In this document: positions 47,021 to 55,139 of the stretch, piece after piece | How positions within the stretch are numbered: position 1 is the first letter of the stretch | How the letters are laid out: each line of letters opens with the position of its first letter | Assembly (NCBI RefSeq): GCF_014641855.1 | Contig: NZ_BMII01000021.1 | Span: forward strand, 41,053 to 105,052 | Origin: Shewanella inventionis | Lineage (GTDB): Bacteria; Pseudomonadota; Gammaproteobacteria; Enterobacterales; Shewanellaceae | Reading direction: 5' to 3' | Length of the DNA: 64,000 nucleotides | Translations under genes and position numbers: made by a program | The notes under the pieces: generated by a model | What the model was told of the DNA's origin: nothing | Seen by the model: only the letters and a program-made list of their open reading frames with translations | Database searches by the model: none

Positions 47021-47200
47021 TCATGGCTTTGGCGAGGGTTATGATTGATGTACTCAACTCATCAATTTTTATCGATATAGCTAAAATATTATCGTTAAAT
47101 AAGTGATTTATGGTCATCTAAGAAATTCAGCACAACAGAAAAACTTGATAGCTATCAAGTATTAGAAGAATTGAAATTTGATTGGGGATGATGACTTAAG
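47021..47200. repeat. Direct repeat copy 2 of transposase-flanking sequence
   Basis: The partner of 46371-46549, ending in the 3' part of the intact transposase gene. Just left of it, a short motif AAAAATGCCACCCATTTCT appears twice in tandem (about 46930 and 46982), and related copies occur near 45365 and 45930. Confidence 0.8.
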
Positions 47201-48173
47201 CGCACAGCCAGCGCTGACAATTTGCCGCGCCTTGTCGTCGTTTTCGGTCTAAATGCTCACAGTATTCAGTTAAGGCAGGTAACGCTCCGACTGCACCTTT
47301 AAATAATGCACCAAACTCTGTAGTGATTTTAAGCCAATTCTCTGCGGGGATGTTTAGCCTATTCAGTATGTCCTGACTGCTTGAGCTAATTGCGCCACGC
47401 TTATCTTCTCGAATAATTCGACCGGTATCTTCAACTAGTACAATGTAATCTTTAACGCTGAACATGAGTCCGTTAGGCATATTGAGTCTTTCATTTCCCA
47501 CAAACGGTAATAGCTCTGGTGGTTGCTCGCCTTTTATTGCTGAATTTATTCGGCGCTGAATACTGGTGTAATCTGAGGTTTCTGGAGTGGCGGCCATCTT
47601 GGCTCTGACTGGGTTTAAATCCACATAGGCCATACAGGCGAGTACTGCGGCTTCATCAAGTAATGCCTGGGATTTAAACCTGCCTTCCCAGAATCTGCCT
47701 GTGCACTTGTCTTCTTTGTTGGCCATTCTGGCGATGGGTTCACTGAGTGAACGCATAAACCAACTGATATCAATTAAGCGTTTACGGTATTCGGTAATGC
47801 ATTCATTAACCGTTTGAAGTTCAAACTGGTTAAGGTCTTCCTCTTTAAGGTATTTGTGCGTGAGTAACGTACCTTTAAAGCCCTTGTGCCATTGAGTGAG
47901 CACTTCTTTATCTGACCACTGTTTTGCTTTATCAGCATCAACTTTTATAACCACATGTAAGTGATTACTCATCACGGCATAAGCACAAATATCAATAGCA
48001 AAAATGGTCGCTAACTCAAGAATACGTGAATTGACCCACTCACGCCGATGCTCAAAATTCTCACCTGTTGAGTTATCTATTCCACATAGAAATGCCTTAC
48101 GCACCACACGAGAACAGCAGTGGTAGTAAGGCGTATCTTCTAAACTAACGATTGTTTGTCTTGGTTTGGCCAT
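47196..48173 (-). CDS. Y1-type (IS200-like/REP-associated family) transposase, intact
   Basis: 325 residues. The HUH metal site is AYAVMSNHLHVVIKVD, and the region CMAYVDLNPVRAKMAAT resembles the YVDLNPVRA block of REP-associated tyrosine transposases. N-terminal PRQTIVSLEDTPYYHCCSRV is typical of this Shewanella-type group. All parts appear intact. Three broken relatives lie within 3 kb, showing local activity or recombination. No clear terminal inverted repeats are needed for this class. Confidence 0.9.
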   Translation of the reverse strand: MAKPRQTIVSLEDTPYYHCCSRVVRKAFLCGIDNSTGENFEHRREWVNSRILELATIFAIDICAYAVMSNHLHVVIKVDADKAKQWSDKEVLTQWHKGFKGTLLTHKYLKEEDLNQFELQTVNECITEYRKRLIDISWFMRSLSEPIARMANKEDKCTGRFWEGRFKSQALLDEAAVLACMAYVDLNPVRAKMAATPETSDYTSIQRRINSAIKGEQPPELLPFVGNERLNMPNGLMFSVKDYIVLVEDTGRIIREDKRGAISSSSQDILNRLNIPAENWLKITTEFGALFKGAVGALPALTEYCEHLDRKRRQGAANCQRWLCA

Positions 48174-48254
48174 CTTTAATTACCGTTTGGAAAGGGTAAA
48201 TAAAGCATAGTTGAGTGCTCAATATTTAGCCAGTTGGGGTGGGTGGCCATGTTA

Positions 48255-48728
48255 TTAGTATTTATCTTCTTTGTTGGCCATTCTGGCGATGGGTTCACTG
48301 AGTGAACGCATAAACCAACTGATATCAATTAAGCGTTTACGGTATTCGGTAATGCATTCATTAACCGTTTGAAGTTCAAACTGGTTAAGGTCTTCCTCTT
48401 TAAGGTATTTGTGCGTGAGTAACGTACCTTTAAAGCCCTTGTGCCATTGAATGAGCACTTCTTTATCTGACCACTGTTTTGCTTTGTCAGCATCAACCTT
48501 TAACACCACATGTAAGTGATTACTCATCACGGCATAAGCACAGATATCAATAGCAAAGATGGTCGCTAATTCAAGAATGCGTGAATCAACCCACTCACGC
48601 CGATGCTCAAAATTCTCACCTGTTGAGTTATCTATTCCACATAGAAATGCCTTACGCACCACACGAGAACAGCAGTGGTAATAAGGTGTATCTTCTAGGC
48701 TAACAATTGTCTGTCTTGGTCTGGCCAT
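48255..48728 (-). pseudogene. 5' fragment of Y1-type transposase (residues 1-157)
   Basis: Near-identical to the first 157 residues of the intact copy, including the HLHVV site, then truncated right after RMANKEDK at the sequence TTTATCTTCTTT. The upstream 80 bp is also shared (GTTTGTGAAAGGGTAAATAAAG), so the duplication includes the promoter side. Confidence 0.85.
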
Positions 48729-48823
48729 CTTTAATTACCGTTTGTGAAAGGGTAAATAAAGCCTAGTTCAGCGCTCAATATTTAGTCAACAATCTTGGGT
48801 GTCTTAATTATTGGTTTGGTGTC

Positions 48824-48904
48824 TTAATTATTGGTTTCACGAGAGCAGCAGTGATAGTAAGGCGTATCTTCCAGGCTAACGATCGTCTGTCTTGGTCTGG
48901 CCAT
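48824..48904 (-). pseudogene. Third 5' remnant of the Y1-type transposase
   Basis: Only the first 22 codons (MARPRQTIVSLEDTPYYHCC) remain before the frame runs into GTGTCTTAATTATTG sequence that also forms the 3' end of the next cassette gene. The junction motif is present twice in tandem at about 48799-48836. Confidence 0.75.
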
Positions 48905-48979
48905 CTTCAAGTACCGTTTGTGAAAGGGTAAATAAAGCGTAGTTCAGCGCTCAATATTTAGTCAACAATCTTGGGTGTC

Positions 48980-49291
48980 TTAATTATTGACTAAATACTC
49001 TTCCAGTAGCTCTCGAGGCCAACCATAAACAGCAAGCTGCCCAGTCTCGATAGTTATTTGAGTTGTTACCTCAAAGTCCTGCTGTGATTCTTGCCTAAAG
49101 CTTTGCGATGGGGGAACGCAGATGATACGTGCTGTAATGTCACCCTCAGGACATAGAGCCACGATATTTCGCAAAGCATTAAATCGTTGCTCAACATGCA
49201 GGTCACTCCAATCTTCTGGAGCATCCGGATCTAACCCTGCATCGGCAATGTAAAACTGCCTATAGCTTGAATCTACGGTATATTTTTGCAT
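48980..49291 (-). CDS. Hypothetical cassette protein
   Basis: 103 residues from the ATG at 49291 (GGTGAAAG upstream). It contains no family I recognise: a soluble, acidic protein with DAPEDWSDLHVEQRFNALRN and ITIETGQLAVYGWPRELLEE. It begins 10 bp after the recombination-site end of an attC site, exactly where a gene-cassette ORF would start. Like many cassette proteins it is of unknown function. Confidence 0.65.
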   Translation of the reverse strand: MQKYTVDSSYRQFYIADAGLDPDAPEDWSDLHVEQRFNALRNIVALCPEGDITARIICVPPSQSFRQESQQDFEVTTQITIETGQLAVYGWPRELLEEYLVNN

Positions 49292-49300
49292 TCTTTCACC

Positions 49301-49416
49301 GCATAACGCCCAACTTTGGGGCACAAATACGTAGGCTAAAATAAGGAGCGAAGCGACGGGAGCCTACGTGTTTGTGTCCCAGCGAACGCAGTGAGCGCCA
49401 ACAGTTGTTTGTTAGC
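49301..49416 (-). repeat. Integron attC site (59-base element)
   Basis: Read on the minus strand, it starts GCTAACAAACAACTGTTGGC, ends AAAGTTGGGCGTTATGC and folds on itself: GGGACACAAACACGTAGGCT near the start pairs with AGCCTACGTATTTGTGCCCC near the end, around a 23-nt loop. Complementary R''/R' ends (CTAAC and GTTA) and an imperfect stem are the defining attC features. It lies between two unrelated small genes of the same orientation. Confidence 0.82.
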
Positions 49417-49428
49417 AGCCAATGCAAC

Positions 49429-49926
49429 TCAAACCTTGTCGATCTTTAAAATTCCGTTTTCCTGTTTAGGCAGGAAAACAATAGTCACACACTGTCCGTT
49501 TTTGATAAAGGTGTTGTGATCCCGATTAGCAAAAAAGTATTGTTCAGTAGCGTAATCGTTATATTTGAATTTTACATCTGAAATAACGAACATTTCTTCC
49601 CTACTGTTACCTTGCAATATTTCATGGTCGGTTATACATCCTGATATGATCTGAGTCTGGTTGGTCAAAATAGAATTTTGGACGTTATGAACTCTCAAGC
49701 CGTTGAGAAGTGATGTGGTAAAGGCAACTAAAAATACGCTAAATGCAATGACTACGATGTATTTAGGTTTTAACTTAGTTAAAGTTGAGAGCGACTGTAG
49801 CAGAGTCGTGAATTTGAAAGTCGCGACAAGGATTGCGGCAGCGATTAACAAACCAATTGAATTGAAACTAGCGCTGATGGACTCCACGTTACTTAGGAAG
49901 TAGGTGCTACTTGAAGGTTCTAACAT
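49429..49926 (-). CDS. Hypothetical membrane protein, probable integron cassette gene
   Basis: 165 residues with two membrane helices (FNSIGLLIAAAILVATFKF and YIVVIAFSVFLVAFTTSLL) and a C-terminal extracytoplasmic domain of about 80 residues (NGLRVHNVQNSILTNQTQII onward). No family is recognised. Its stop lies 12 bp before the attC site, the usual cassette layout. An upstream attC-like end (GCTGTTAGCAGCC, about 49950-49963 on the minus strand) precedes the start, supporting a one-gene cassette. Confidence 0.65.
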   Translation of the reverse strand: MLEPSSSTYFLSNVESISASFNSIGLLIAAAILVATFKFTTLLQSLSTLTKLKPKYIVVIAFSVFLVAFTTSLLNGLRVHNVQNSILTNQTQIISGCITDHEILQGNSREEMFVISDVKFKYNDYATEQYFFANRDHNTFIKNGQCVTIVFLPKQENGILKIDKV

Positions 49927-50614
49927 CGTACTAATATTGAATTCCTATACTTGGCTGCTAACAGCTTATTGAAGGGCTTGCGCAGTAAAGTCAGTCCCTT
50001 AACTTATTGATTAATAATATCCTACATTTGCTATCTTATTGAAGTAAAGCAATTAATTGTGCCTAACAGACAAAAACAAACCGAGGTTGCGCGTAAAGTA
50101 AGATATGCCTAGACGGTAATAAAAATTAAAGGCAATAAAATCAGATGATTATGATTTATCTACTTTTAAATACGATACAACTAAAGAACGATTTTCAATC
50201 AATTTTTATCATAAATTGTTGAAACACCATTATAACTGTACATAAATCAGTGCAGACCATATAGAAAATGGTGATGCTTCTTTTATCTTTAACGCTTTTG
50301 ATTTTTCACATGCTTGCATGTGGCTGTTGGGGTTAAGGGGTACTCCCCTTGCCCGTAGCTCCTATCCGACCTTTTGGAACAAAAGTGGGATAGGAGCATA
50401 CCGGGTTACGTACTGGTCCCACATAATTTTGGGCTGTTTTTTGCTTCGCACTCACTGACTGCGAGCCATTTTCAATACCATTATATTTCGCTCTCTGCTG
50501 TAGCGAAATAATTACAGCTTTGGCAGTGTTTGTGCCTCAACTGACACTGTTACAGTCAATCGAGACAGATTGTTAATTTAGGTTTAAAGTTTATTTATTA
50601 ACCACACCCGATCA
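49927..50614. other. Island intergenic region with structured DNA
   Basis: About 690 bp without a supported gene. GTTAGCAGCC near 49952-49962 resembles an attC end. Three consecutive hairpins lie at 50307-50397 (see separate entry). GCCTAAC near 50062 is another attC-like core but lacks a clear partner. Confidence 0.4.
50307..50397. repeat. Three consecutive perfect or near-perfect hairpins near the integrase
   Basis: CACATGC/GCATGTG (50307-50322), AAGGGG/CCCCTT (50335-50350) and GCTCCTATCC/GGATAGGAGC (50358-50397). Spacing is short, and GC content is high compared with the surroundings. A possible transfer origin, recombination directionality region or phage-type control site; no nick-site consensus could be confirmed. 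Confidence 0.5.
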
Positions 50615-51946
50615 TCAAATTTGATATTCAATTCTCTCAATATCCTTAAGCAATGCATCAACGTTTACATCTTTGCCGTAACGACTGAAAGTGATGTTGG
50701 GATTAGCGTGACCGACGATTTGAGCAACGATGTGCTCGCTGATATCCAGTTGCTTCATTTCATCGATAAACGTGTGTCTGAAGCCATATGACGTGGGACG
50801 CTGGTTAGCTTGCATGCCGATGTCAGTTTGAAGCTTGGCGAGCTGTTTGCAGTAGGTTTTTGACCAATCTTCAATGATGCCGACAGGTTTATAATGAAAC
50901 AGCTGGGTATGAGTTGATTTTCTTTGCTCAACAAACGCAATAAAGCCTTGCTCAAGCAAGTATTTGTGAATGGGCACATGACGTTTGGCATTGATGTTCT
51001 TTAATCGTTGTGCATCACCACTGTCATCAACGCTAATGCAGTGTATGCCATCAATTAGCTTGATATCGGCTGGCTTGAGCTGGCAAGCTTCTGAAGGCCT
51101 TAAACCACCATAAAGCATTAATCGAGTGACCCATTTGAAATCGGTTGTTGAAGCCTCGAATGATGAGCTGCGAAGTAGTCGTTTAAGTTCAATATGCGTC
51201 CAGCGATCTCTAGATTGATTCGGTTTAGCTTTTGGCTTTTGACCAACTGTGACACTTTCAAATGGATTACTGGTGCAGTAATTCATTAATTGGCACCACT
51301 TAAAGAACTGAAATATGGCAGCTAAGTACTCTTTATTGCTTTTGTAGCTTCGGCCTTGAGTTAGTAAAGCATCTCGATAGGTCATCGCATCTGCGCTGGT
51401 TATATCATGCACGCATTTGCTCTCAGCTTTGAGTGTAGATTTTGATGATACGGTATCAATAAAATGCCGAGTACGTTGTTCAAGCTGCTTGATAGATAGT
51501 GGCCTAATGGCCGATTTCTGTTTTGAAATAATAAATGCGCTTAATGCTTCATTTAACGCTAAGACAGGCATTACTTGAGCCACAGTGGTGCTTTCACGAT
51601 GCTCTGACAACTTAGTGTCTCTGATTGGGATGAAATGAGGTTTCGGCGTGATGTTGAACGTAATATCAGAATCATCAGCATCAAACTGAGCTCTAAGATT
51701 GTTAATGACCTCATCGACGTAGCGAATAAAGTCGTTAATACGGGTTTTATGGTCAATAGACTTGATGATTTTTTTGAGTGTTCCGGCAACCTCAATGTTG
51801 CGGATAACCGCTTCTGCTCTGTCACGAGTCAGTAAGGAGACTTTTACGTCAAAGGGAAAGCCCTTGTCGCGTAAATATTTGGCTAAACAGATACGTGTGA
51901 AGTATACGTTGTTGGGTGCTCGATAAAGATACATTGTCTGAGTCAA
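50615..51946 (-). CDS. int: Tyrosine recombinase (site-specific integrase) of the island
   Basis: 443 residues. Catalytic residues are visible: Arg in MLYGGLRPSEACQLKPADI, the H-X2-R box in TSYGFRHTFIDEM, His/Trp-box region IVGHANPNITFSRYG with the nucleophilic Tyr. A central SAM-like core-binding domain (SIKQLEQRTRHFIDTV) and a long N-terminal region (YRAPNNVYFTRICLAKYLRD) match phage/island integrases. It is read away from tRNA-Ser and starts about 75 bp from the attachment site, as expected. Confidence 0.93.
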   Translation of the reverse strand: MTQTMYLYRAPNNVYFTRICLAKYLRDKGFPFDVKVSLLTRDRAEAVIRNIEVAGTLKKIIKSIDHKTRINDFIRYVDEVINNLRAQFDADDSDITFNITPKPHFIPIRDTKLSEHRESTTVAQVMPVLALNEALSAFIISKQKSAIRPLSIKQLEQRTRHFIDTVSSKSTLKAESKCVHDITSADAMTYRDALLTQGRSYKSNKEYLAAIFQFFKWCQLMNYCTSNPFESVTVGQKPKAKPNQSRDRWTHIELKRLLRSSSFEASTTDFKWVTRLMLYGGLRPSEACQLKPADIKLIDGIHCISVDDSGDAQRLKNINAKRHVPIHKYLLEQGFIAFVEQRKSTHTQLFHYKPVGIIEDWSKTYCKQLAKLQTDIGMQANQRPTSYGFRHTFIDEMKQLDISEHIVAQIVGHANPNITFSRYGKDVNVDALLKDIERIEYQI

Positions 51947-51981
51947 TCCTTATGGAGAGCCCCTCAAACGCCAAAAACAAA

Positions 51982-52008
51982 AAAAGCCGTTGATAATCAA
52001 CGGCTTTT
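51982..52008 (-). terminator. Terminator beyond tRNA-Ser, carried by the island
   Basis: AAAAGCCGTTGA / TCAACGGCTTTT, a 12-bp perfect stem with loop TAA and flanking A/T runs. It replaces the original terminator, now displaced to 44018-44049. Confidence 0.88.
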
Positions 52009-52017
52009 CTCGTATTT

Positions 52018-52047
52018 AATGTGGCGGAGGGATAGGGATTTGAACCC
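52018..52047 (-). repeat. Right attachment site (within tRNA-Ser 3' end)
   Basis: Identical to 44054-44083. It covers the T-arm, acceptor 3' strand and CCA of the intact tRNA-Ser. Confidence 0.88.
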
Positions 52048-52111
52048 TAGAACGGGGTAAACCGTTGCCGGTTTTCAAGACCGGTGCATTCGACCACTCT
52101 GCCATCCCTCC
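52022..52111 (-). tRNA. serT: tRNA-Ser (anticodon UGA)
   Basis: 90 nt with encoded CCA. Acceptor GGAGGGA pairs with TCCCTCC, the anticodon loop CTTGAAA gives UGA, a long variable arm (AACGGTTTACCCCGTT) identifies the serine type, and the T arm is AGGGTTCAAATCCCT. The 3' end serves as the integration target. Confidence 0.97.
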
Positions 52112-52318
52112 GAACGGCGTGAATAATATAAGTAACTCGTTTACTTGTAAACCTTAAATTTAAAAAAATTATCTAAATGTATAGCATTTAATCGCCCTGT
52201 TTCAATTTTGTACATGCGCATCATCAGCACGTGACTTTGATAAACCCAAATCTCGACTAATACAGAGACTACATAATTTTATAACCGCGTAAATGTCCTG
52301 AGGTTTTTGTAATGCTTT

Positions 52319-54109
52319 ATGCTAATATCGAAAGAATATTTTTTGTTGTCATGGCCCAATTATCACTCTATGAACCCAACGCTATTGCCTAGTGCCAAAC
52401 TTGCCCCTCAATATCATTTACCTGAAACTGCGCCTACGGCTTTTTTTCCAAGTCATTTATTGCTTGGTCAAGAACGTGCCGTTGATGCATTTAAATTAAT
52501 GACCAAAATCGATTCGCAACATTTGTATTTGGGTGATTTCCCTGGTGTAGACAGGCCCTTATTTATTAACGCATTAGTGTCTCAGGCTGACACGCCTTCT
52601 AATAACTACTTAGTGGCGGCAAAAAAGTTGTCAGATGATGCTGAGATACAGTTTAAGTGGCAGGCGTCGTTGCCCCCGCAACATGTCGGTATTGTTGCTA
52701 AACAAGAGTCACTGTCATGTTATTTGCAGGGAACACTTCGTCGGGCCGATTTATTGGGCCGAATGGTTAAGACGGATAAGAGCAGCATTTATAAACCTGG
52801 GGCTTTAGCATCAAATCATATGGTGTTCATTTGCTTGGAGTCTATTTGGCAACGTGAAAACCTTTGGGATTTGTTGATGCAAATCCTTCATGACGGATAC
52901 TACCGTATCAACAATGAGTTAGCGCCTATTCCTGTCAATTGTAAGATTATTTTGATTGGTTCAGGAATGGCATACAGCCAACTTCGCCAAGAAGATCGCC
53001 GCTTTAACCAGCACTTTCCATTACTTGCTGAAATGAGTAACGAAGTGGACTTAACCCAATACCCAGAATCGGCTTATGTACAATGGCTGAGCGTATTAGC
53101 TAAAGATGCGGGTGCTGAATTGGAACCATCGAGCTTATTACCATTATTTTGGTTTAGCTCTCGCCTTGTTGAGCACCAACAGCGGTTAAGTTTAAGCATG
53201 CTTGATATTAAGCAGCTGTTAGCCCAAGCCAAAGCGTATGCGGGTAAATCATCATTAAATGCATCCGCGATTGCTAAAGCACTCGAAAAACTCAAGTTTC
53301 GCCATAATAGTTCTGAAATTTATTCGGCTCAAAGTTTCGATGACAATTTCATAAATCTGCCAACTAAAGGTGCTATGGTTGGCCAAATTAATGGCCTTAC
53401 CGTGATTGATACTGGTGATTACACCTATGGCGAACCTGCACGGATCACAACCTCAGTACATTATGGTGACGGCGAAGTCGCCGACATTGAAAGAAAATCT
53501 GAGCTTGGTGGTAATATTCATGCTAAAGGCATGATGATTTTGTCGGCCTGTTTATATCGTATTTTCGGACGTGATGCCCCGCTTCACCTTAATGCCAATA
53601 TTGTTTTTGAGCAGTCATACCAAGAAATCGACGGTGACAGTGCATCATTAGCAGAGTATTGCTGCTTAATGTCGGCCATTGCTGAGCAGCCTATTGTGCA
53701 AAGCCTAGCCGTAACAGGTGCGTTAGACCAGTTTGGTAACGTACAAGCTATTGGTGGCGTGAATGAAAAAATTGAAGGTTTTTATACTTTATGCCATCGC
53801 CGTGGACTCACGGGGGAGCAAGGTGTCATCATTCCTAAAGCTAATGTGTTGCAACTCAATTTACAACCTGCAGTTATTGATGCGGTAAATAAGGGGTTAT
53901 TTCATATTCATGCGATTGAACATATGGACCAAGCGGTTGAAATTTTAATGCAAATGCCGGCAGGTGTGGCAAATGAAGACAATGACTTTGCGGAAGAAAC
54001 CCTATATGGTTTAGTACAACAACGTTTAGATAAGTTGGCTGGCCAAGATGATGAGGAAGTGGAGCTTAGCTTTATTGCTAAAATGTTAGCTAAGTTACGG
54101 ATTATATAG
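52319..54109 (+). CDS. lonH: Lon-like protease with degenerate ATPase region (LonH/YcbZ family)
   Basis: 596 residues if started at 52319; an ATG at 52370 (MNPTLLPSAKLAPQYHL) may be the true start, and neither has a strong ribosome site. The N-terminal half resembles the YcbZ ATPase-like region, but the expected Walker A Gly-Lys-Ser is absent (YLGDFPGVDRPLF). The C-terminal S16 peptidase domain has the catalytic Ser in EIDGDSASLAEY (near 440) and the Lys in IGGVNEKIEGF. E. coli ycbZ is also next to fabA, confirming orthology. Likely a quality-control or regulatory protease. Confidence 0.88.
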   Translation: MLISKEYFLLSWPNYHSMNPTLLPSAKLAPQYHLPETAPTAFFPSHLLLGQERAVDAFKLMTKIDSQHLYLGDFPGVDRPLFINALVSQADTPSNNYLVAAKKLSDDAEIQFKWQASLPPQHVGIVAKQESLSCYLQGTLRRADLLGRMVKTDKSSIYKPGALASNHMVFICLESIWQRENLWDLLMQILHDGYYRINNELAPIPVNCKIILIGSGMAYSQLRQEDRRFNQHFPLLAEMSNEVDLTQYPESAYVQWLSVLAKDAGAELEPSSLLPLFWFSSRLVEHQQRLSLSMLDIKQLLAQAKAYAGKSSLNASAIAKALEKLKFRHNSSEIYSAQSFDDNFINLPTKGAMVGQINGLTVIDTGDYTYGEPARITTSVHYGDGEVADIERKSELGGNIHAKGMMILSACLYRIFGRDAPLHLNANIVFEQSYQEIDGDSASLAEYCCLMSAIAEQPIVQSLAVTGALDQFGNVQAIGGVNEKIEGFYTLCHRRGLTGEQGVIIPKANVLQLNLQPAVIDAVNKGLFHIHAIEHMDQAVEILMQMPAGVANEDNDFAEETLYGLVQQRLDKLAGQDDEEVELSFIAKMLAKLRII

Positions 54110-54124
54110 TGATCGGAGTTGTTT

Positions 54125-54142
54125 AGCTTACACGTGTTCGCT
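54125..54142. promoter_or_regulatory. FabR-like operator upstream of fabA
   Basis: AGCTTACACGTGTTCGCT is an imperfect palindrome centred on CACGTG. It resembles the FabR site known upstream of E. coli fabA and fabB. It lies 43-60 bp before the fabA start, a suitable position for repression of unsaturated fatty-acid synthesis. Confidence 0.6.
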
Positions 54143-54184
54143 ATCTTGTTGCGATTAATAGTTAAAAGAGTGGTAGAGAAATAA

Positions 54185-54700
54185 ATGGAAAAAGCTAACA
54201 GTTTCACTAAAGAACAACTTATCGCCTGTGGTAACGGTAATCTTTTAGGTCCTAATAGACCACGTTTACCTGTCGATAATATGTTAATGATTGACCGTAT
54301 TATTACCATCAATGAAGATGGTGGTGAATTTGGTAAAGGTGAAATTGTTGCCGAACTTGATATCACTCCAGACTTATGGTTTTTTGATTGTCACTTCAAA
54401 ACCGATCCGGTAATGCCTGGTTGCTTAGGTTTAGATGCTATGTGGCAGCTAGTGGGTTTTTATTTGGGCTGGGAAGGCGCTGAAGGTAAAGGCCGAGCGC
54501 TTGGTGTAGGTGAAGTTAAATTTACTGGCCAGGTGCTACCAGATGCTAAAAAAGTAACCTACAAGTTGAACATTAAACGCAAGATCCATCGCAAATTAGT
54601 CCTGGGGATTGCCGATGCAACTATGGAAGTGGATGGCCGTCAGATTTATTCGGCTACCGATTTAAAAGTGGGTATTTTTAGCGATACCTCTACATTTTAA
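54185..54700 (+). CDS. fabA: 3-hydroxydecanoyl-ACP dehydratase/isomerase
   Basis: 171 residues, the exact FabA size. The hot-dog fold active site is intact: His70 in [14 protein letters not shown] and Asp84 in [14 protein letters not shown]. It dehydrates 3-hydroxydecanoyl-ACP and isomerises the product to the cis-3 form, opening the unsaturated fatty-acid branch. GGTAGAGAAATAA precedes the ATG. It is followed by a terminator shared with convergent rmf. Confidence 0.98.
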   Translation: MEKANSFTKEQLIACGNGNLLGPNRPRLPVDNMLMIDRIITINEDGGEFGKGEIVAELDITPDLWFFDCHFKTDPVMPGCLGLDAMWQLVGFYLGWEGAEGKGRALGVGEVKFTGQVLPDAKKVTYKLNIKRKIHRKLVLGIADATMEVDGRQIYSATDLKVGIFSDTSTF

Positions 54701-54725
54701 TTGTTTTCATTGTACCTTTTTTAAC

Positions 54726-54755
54726 AATGCCCTCTAACTTGAGGGCATTTTTTTG
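54726..54755. terminator. Terminator between fabA and rmf
   Basis: AATGCCCTC / GAGGGCATT stem, loop TAACTT, then seven T. It ends fabA; rmf stops only 5 bp away on the other strand. Confidence 0.88.
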
Positions 54756-54759
54756 GCTA

Positions 54760-54936
54760 TTATTTGTTGAATAAGCCACTGAGGCGACCATCAACGCCCT
54801 CTCGCCATCCGCCAAGCCATTGAGACCGTGAATCAAGATTAGAGTGAGGACAAACTTCCTTTGAGCGCCCTCCTATACCGGCCTGAAATCCTTTTGAAAA
54901 AGCTCTGTCTAAACGATCTCTTTTCTGTCTTTTCAT
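54760..54936 (-). CDS. rmf: Ribosome modulation factor
   Basis: 58 codons: MKRQKRDRLDRAFSKGFQAG, then IGGRSKEVCPHSNLDSRSQW and LGGWREGVDGRLSGLFNK. It aligns along its length with E. coli RMF, including the GRSKE-CP and RSQWLGGWRE blocks. RMF dimerises 70S ribosomes into inactive 100S particles in stationary phase. The gene is convergent with fabA, the same neighbour as in E. coli. The ribosome site is AGAGGACG. Confidence 0.97.
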   Translation of the reverse strand: MKRQKRDRLDRAFSKGFQAGIGGRSKEVCPHSNLDSRSQWLGGWREGVDGRLSGLFNK

Positions 54937-55082
54937 GCATGCGTCCTCTCATTTGTAGGCTTCTGTTTGACGGGTTAAATCTGAAGCCGTAAATATAGAA
55001 ATAGACGTTTTTTTAGCCAAGATCAATCAAAAAAATGACCATTTTATGGATTTTTTATTAAGGTATTGAGAATTAAATCAAA

Positions 55083-55111
55083 AAAAATCGAGGAAATATT
55101 CCTCGATTTTT
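55083..55111 (-). terminator. Terminator of the DUF3466 gene
   Basis: AAAAATCGAGGAA / TTCCTCGATTTTT, 13-bp stem with an ATA loop, 29 bp past the stop codon. The 170 bp from here to the rmf start probably hold the rmf promoter. Confidence 0.9.
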
Positions 55112-55139
55112 GTTCTAGGCTGTTGGTACAAATCTTAAG

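Larger units (their letters stand above)
44054..52047. mobile_element. Integrated genomic island in tRNA-Ser(UGA), about 8 kb
   Basis: A 30-bp direct repeat (44054-44083 and 52018-52047) corresponds to the 3' end of tRNA-Ser plus a few flanking bases. The complete tRNA is kept at the right boundary, where the tyrosine recombinase gene sits, and only the 3' fragment remains at the left. This is the classic product of integrase-mediated insertion into a tRNA 3' end. Cargo includes Rhs remnants, small secreted or membrane proteins, transposase copies and fragments, and integron-cassette-like genes with an attC site. No conjugation genes are seen, so it is probably mobilisable or relict. Confidence 0.88.
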
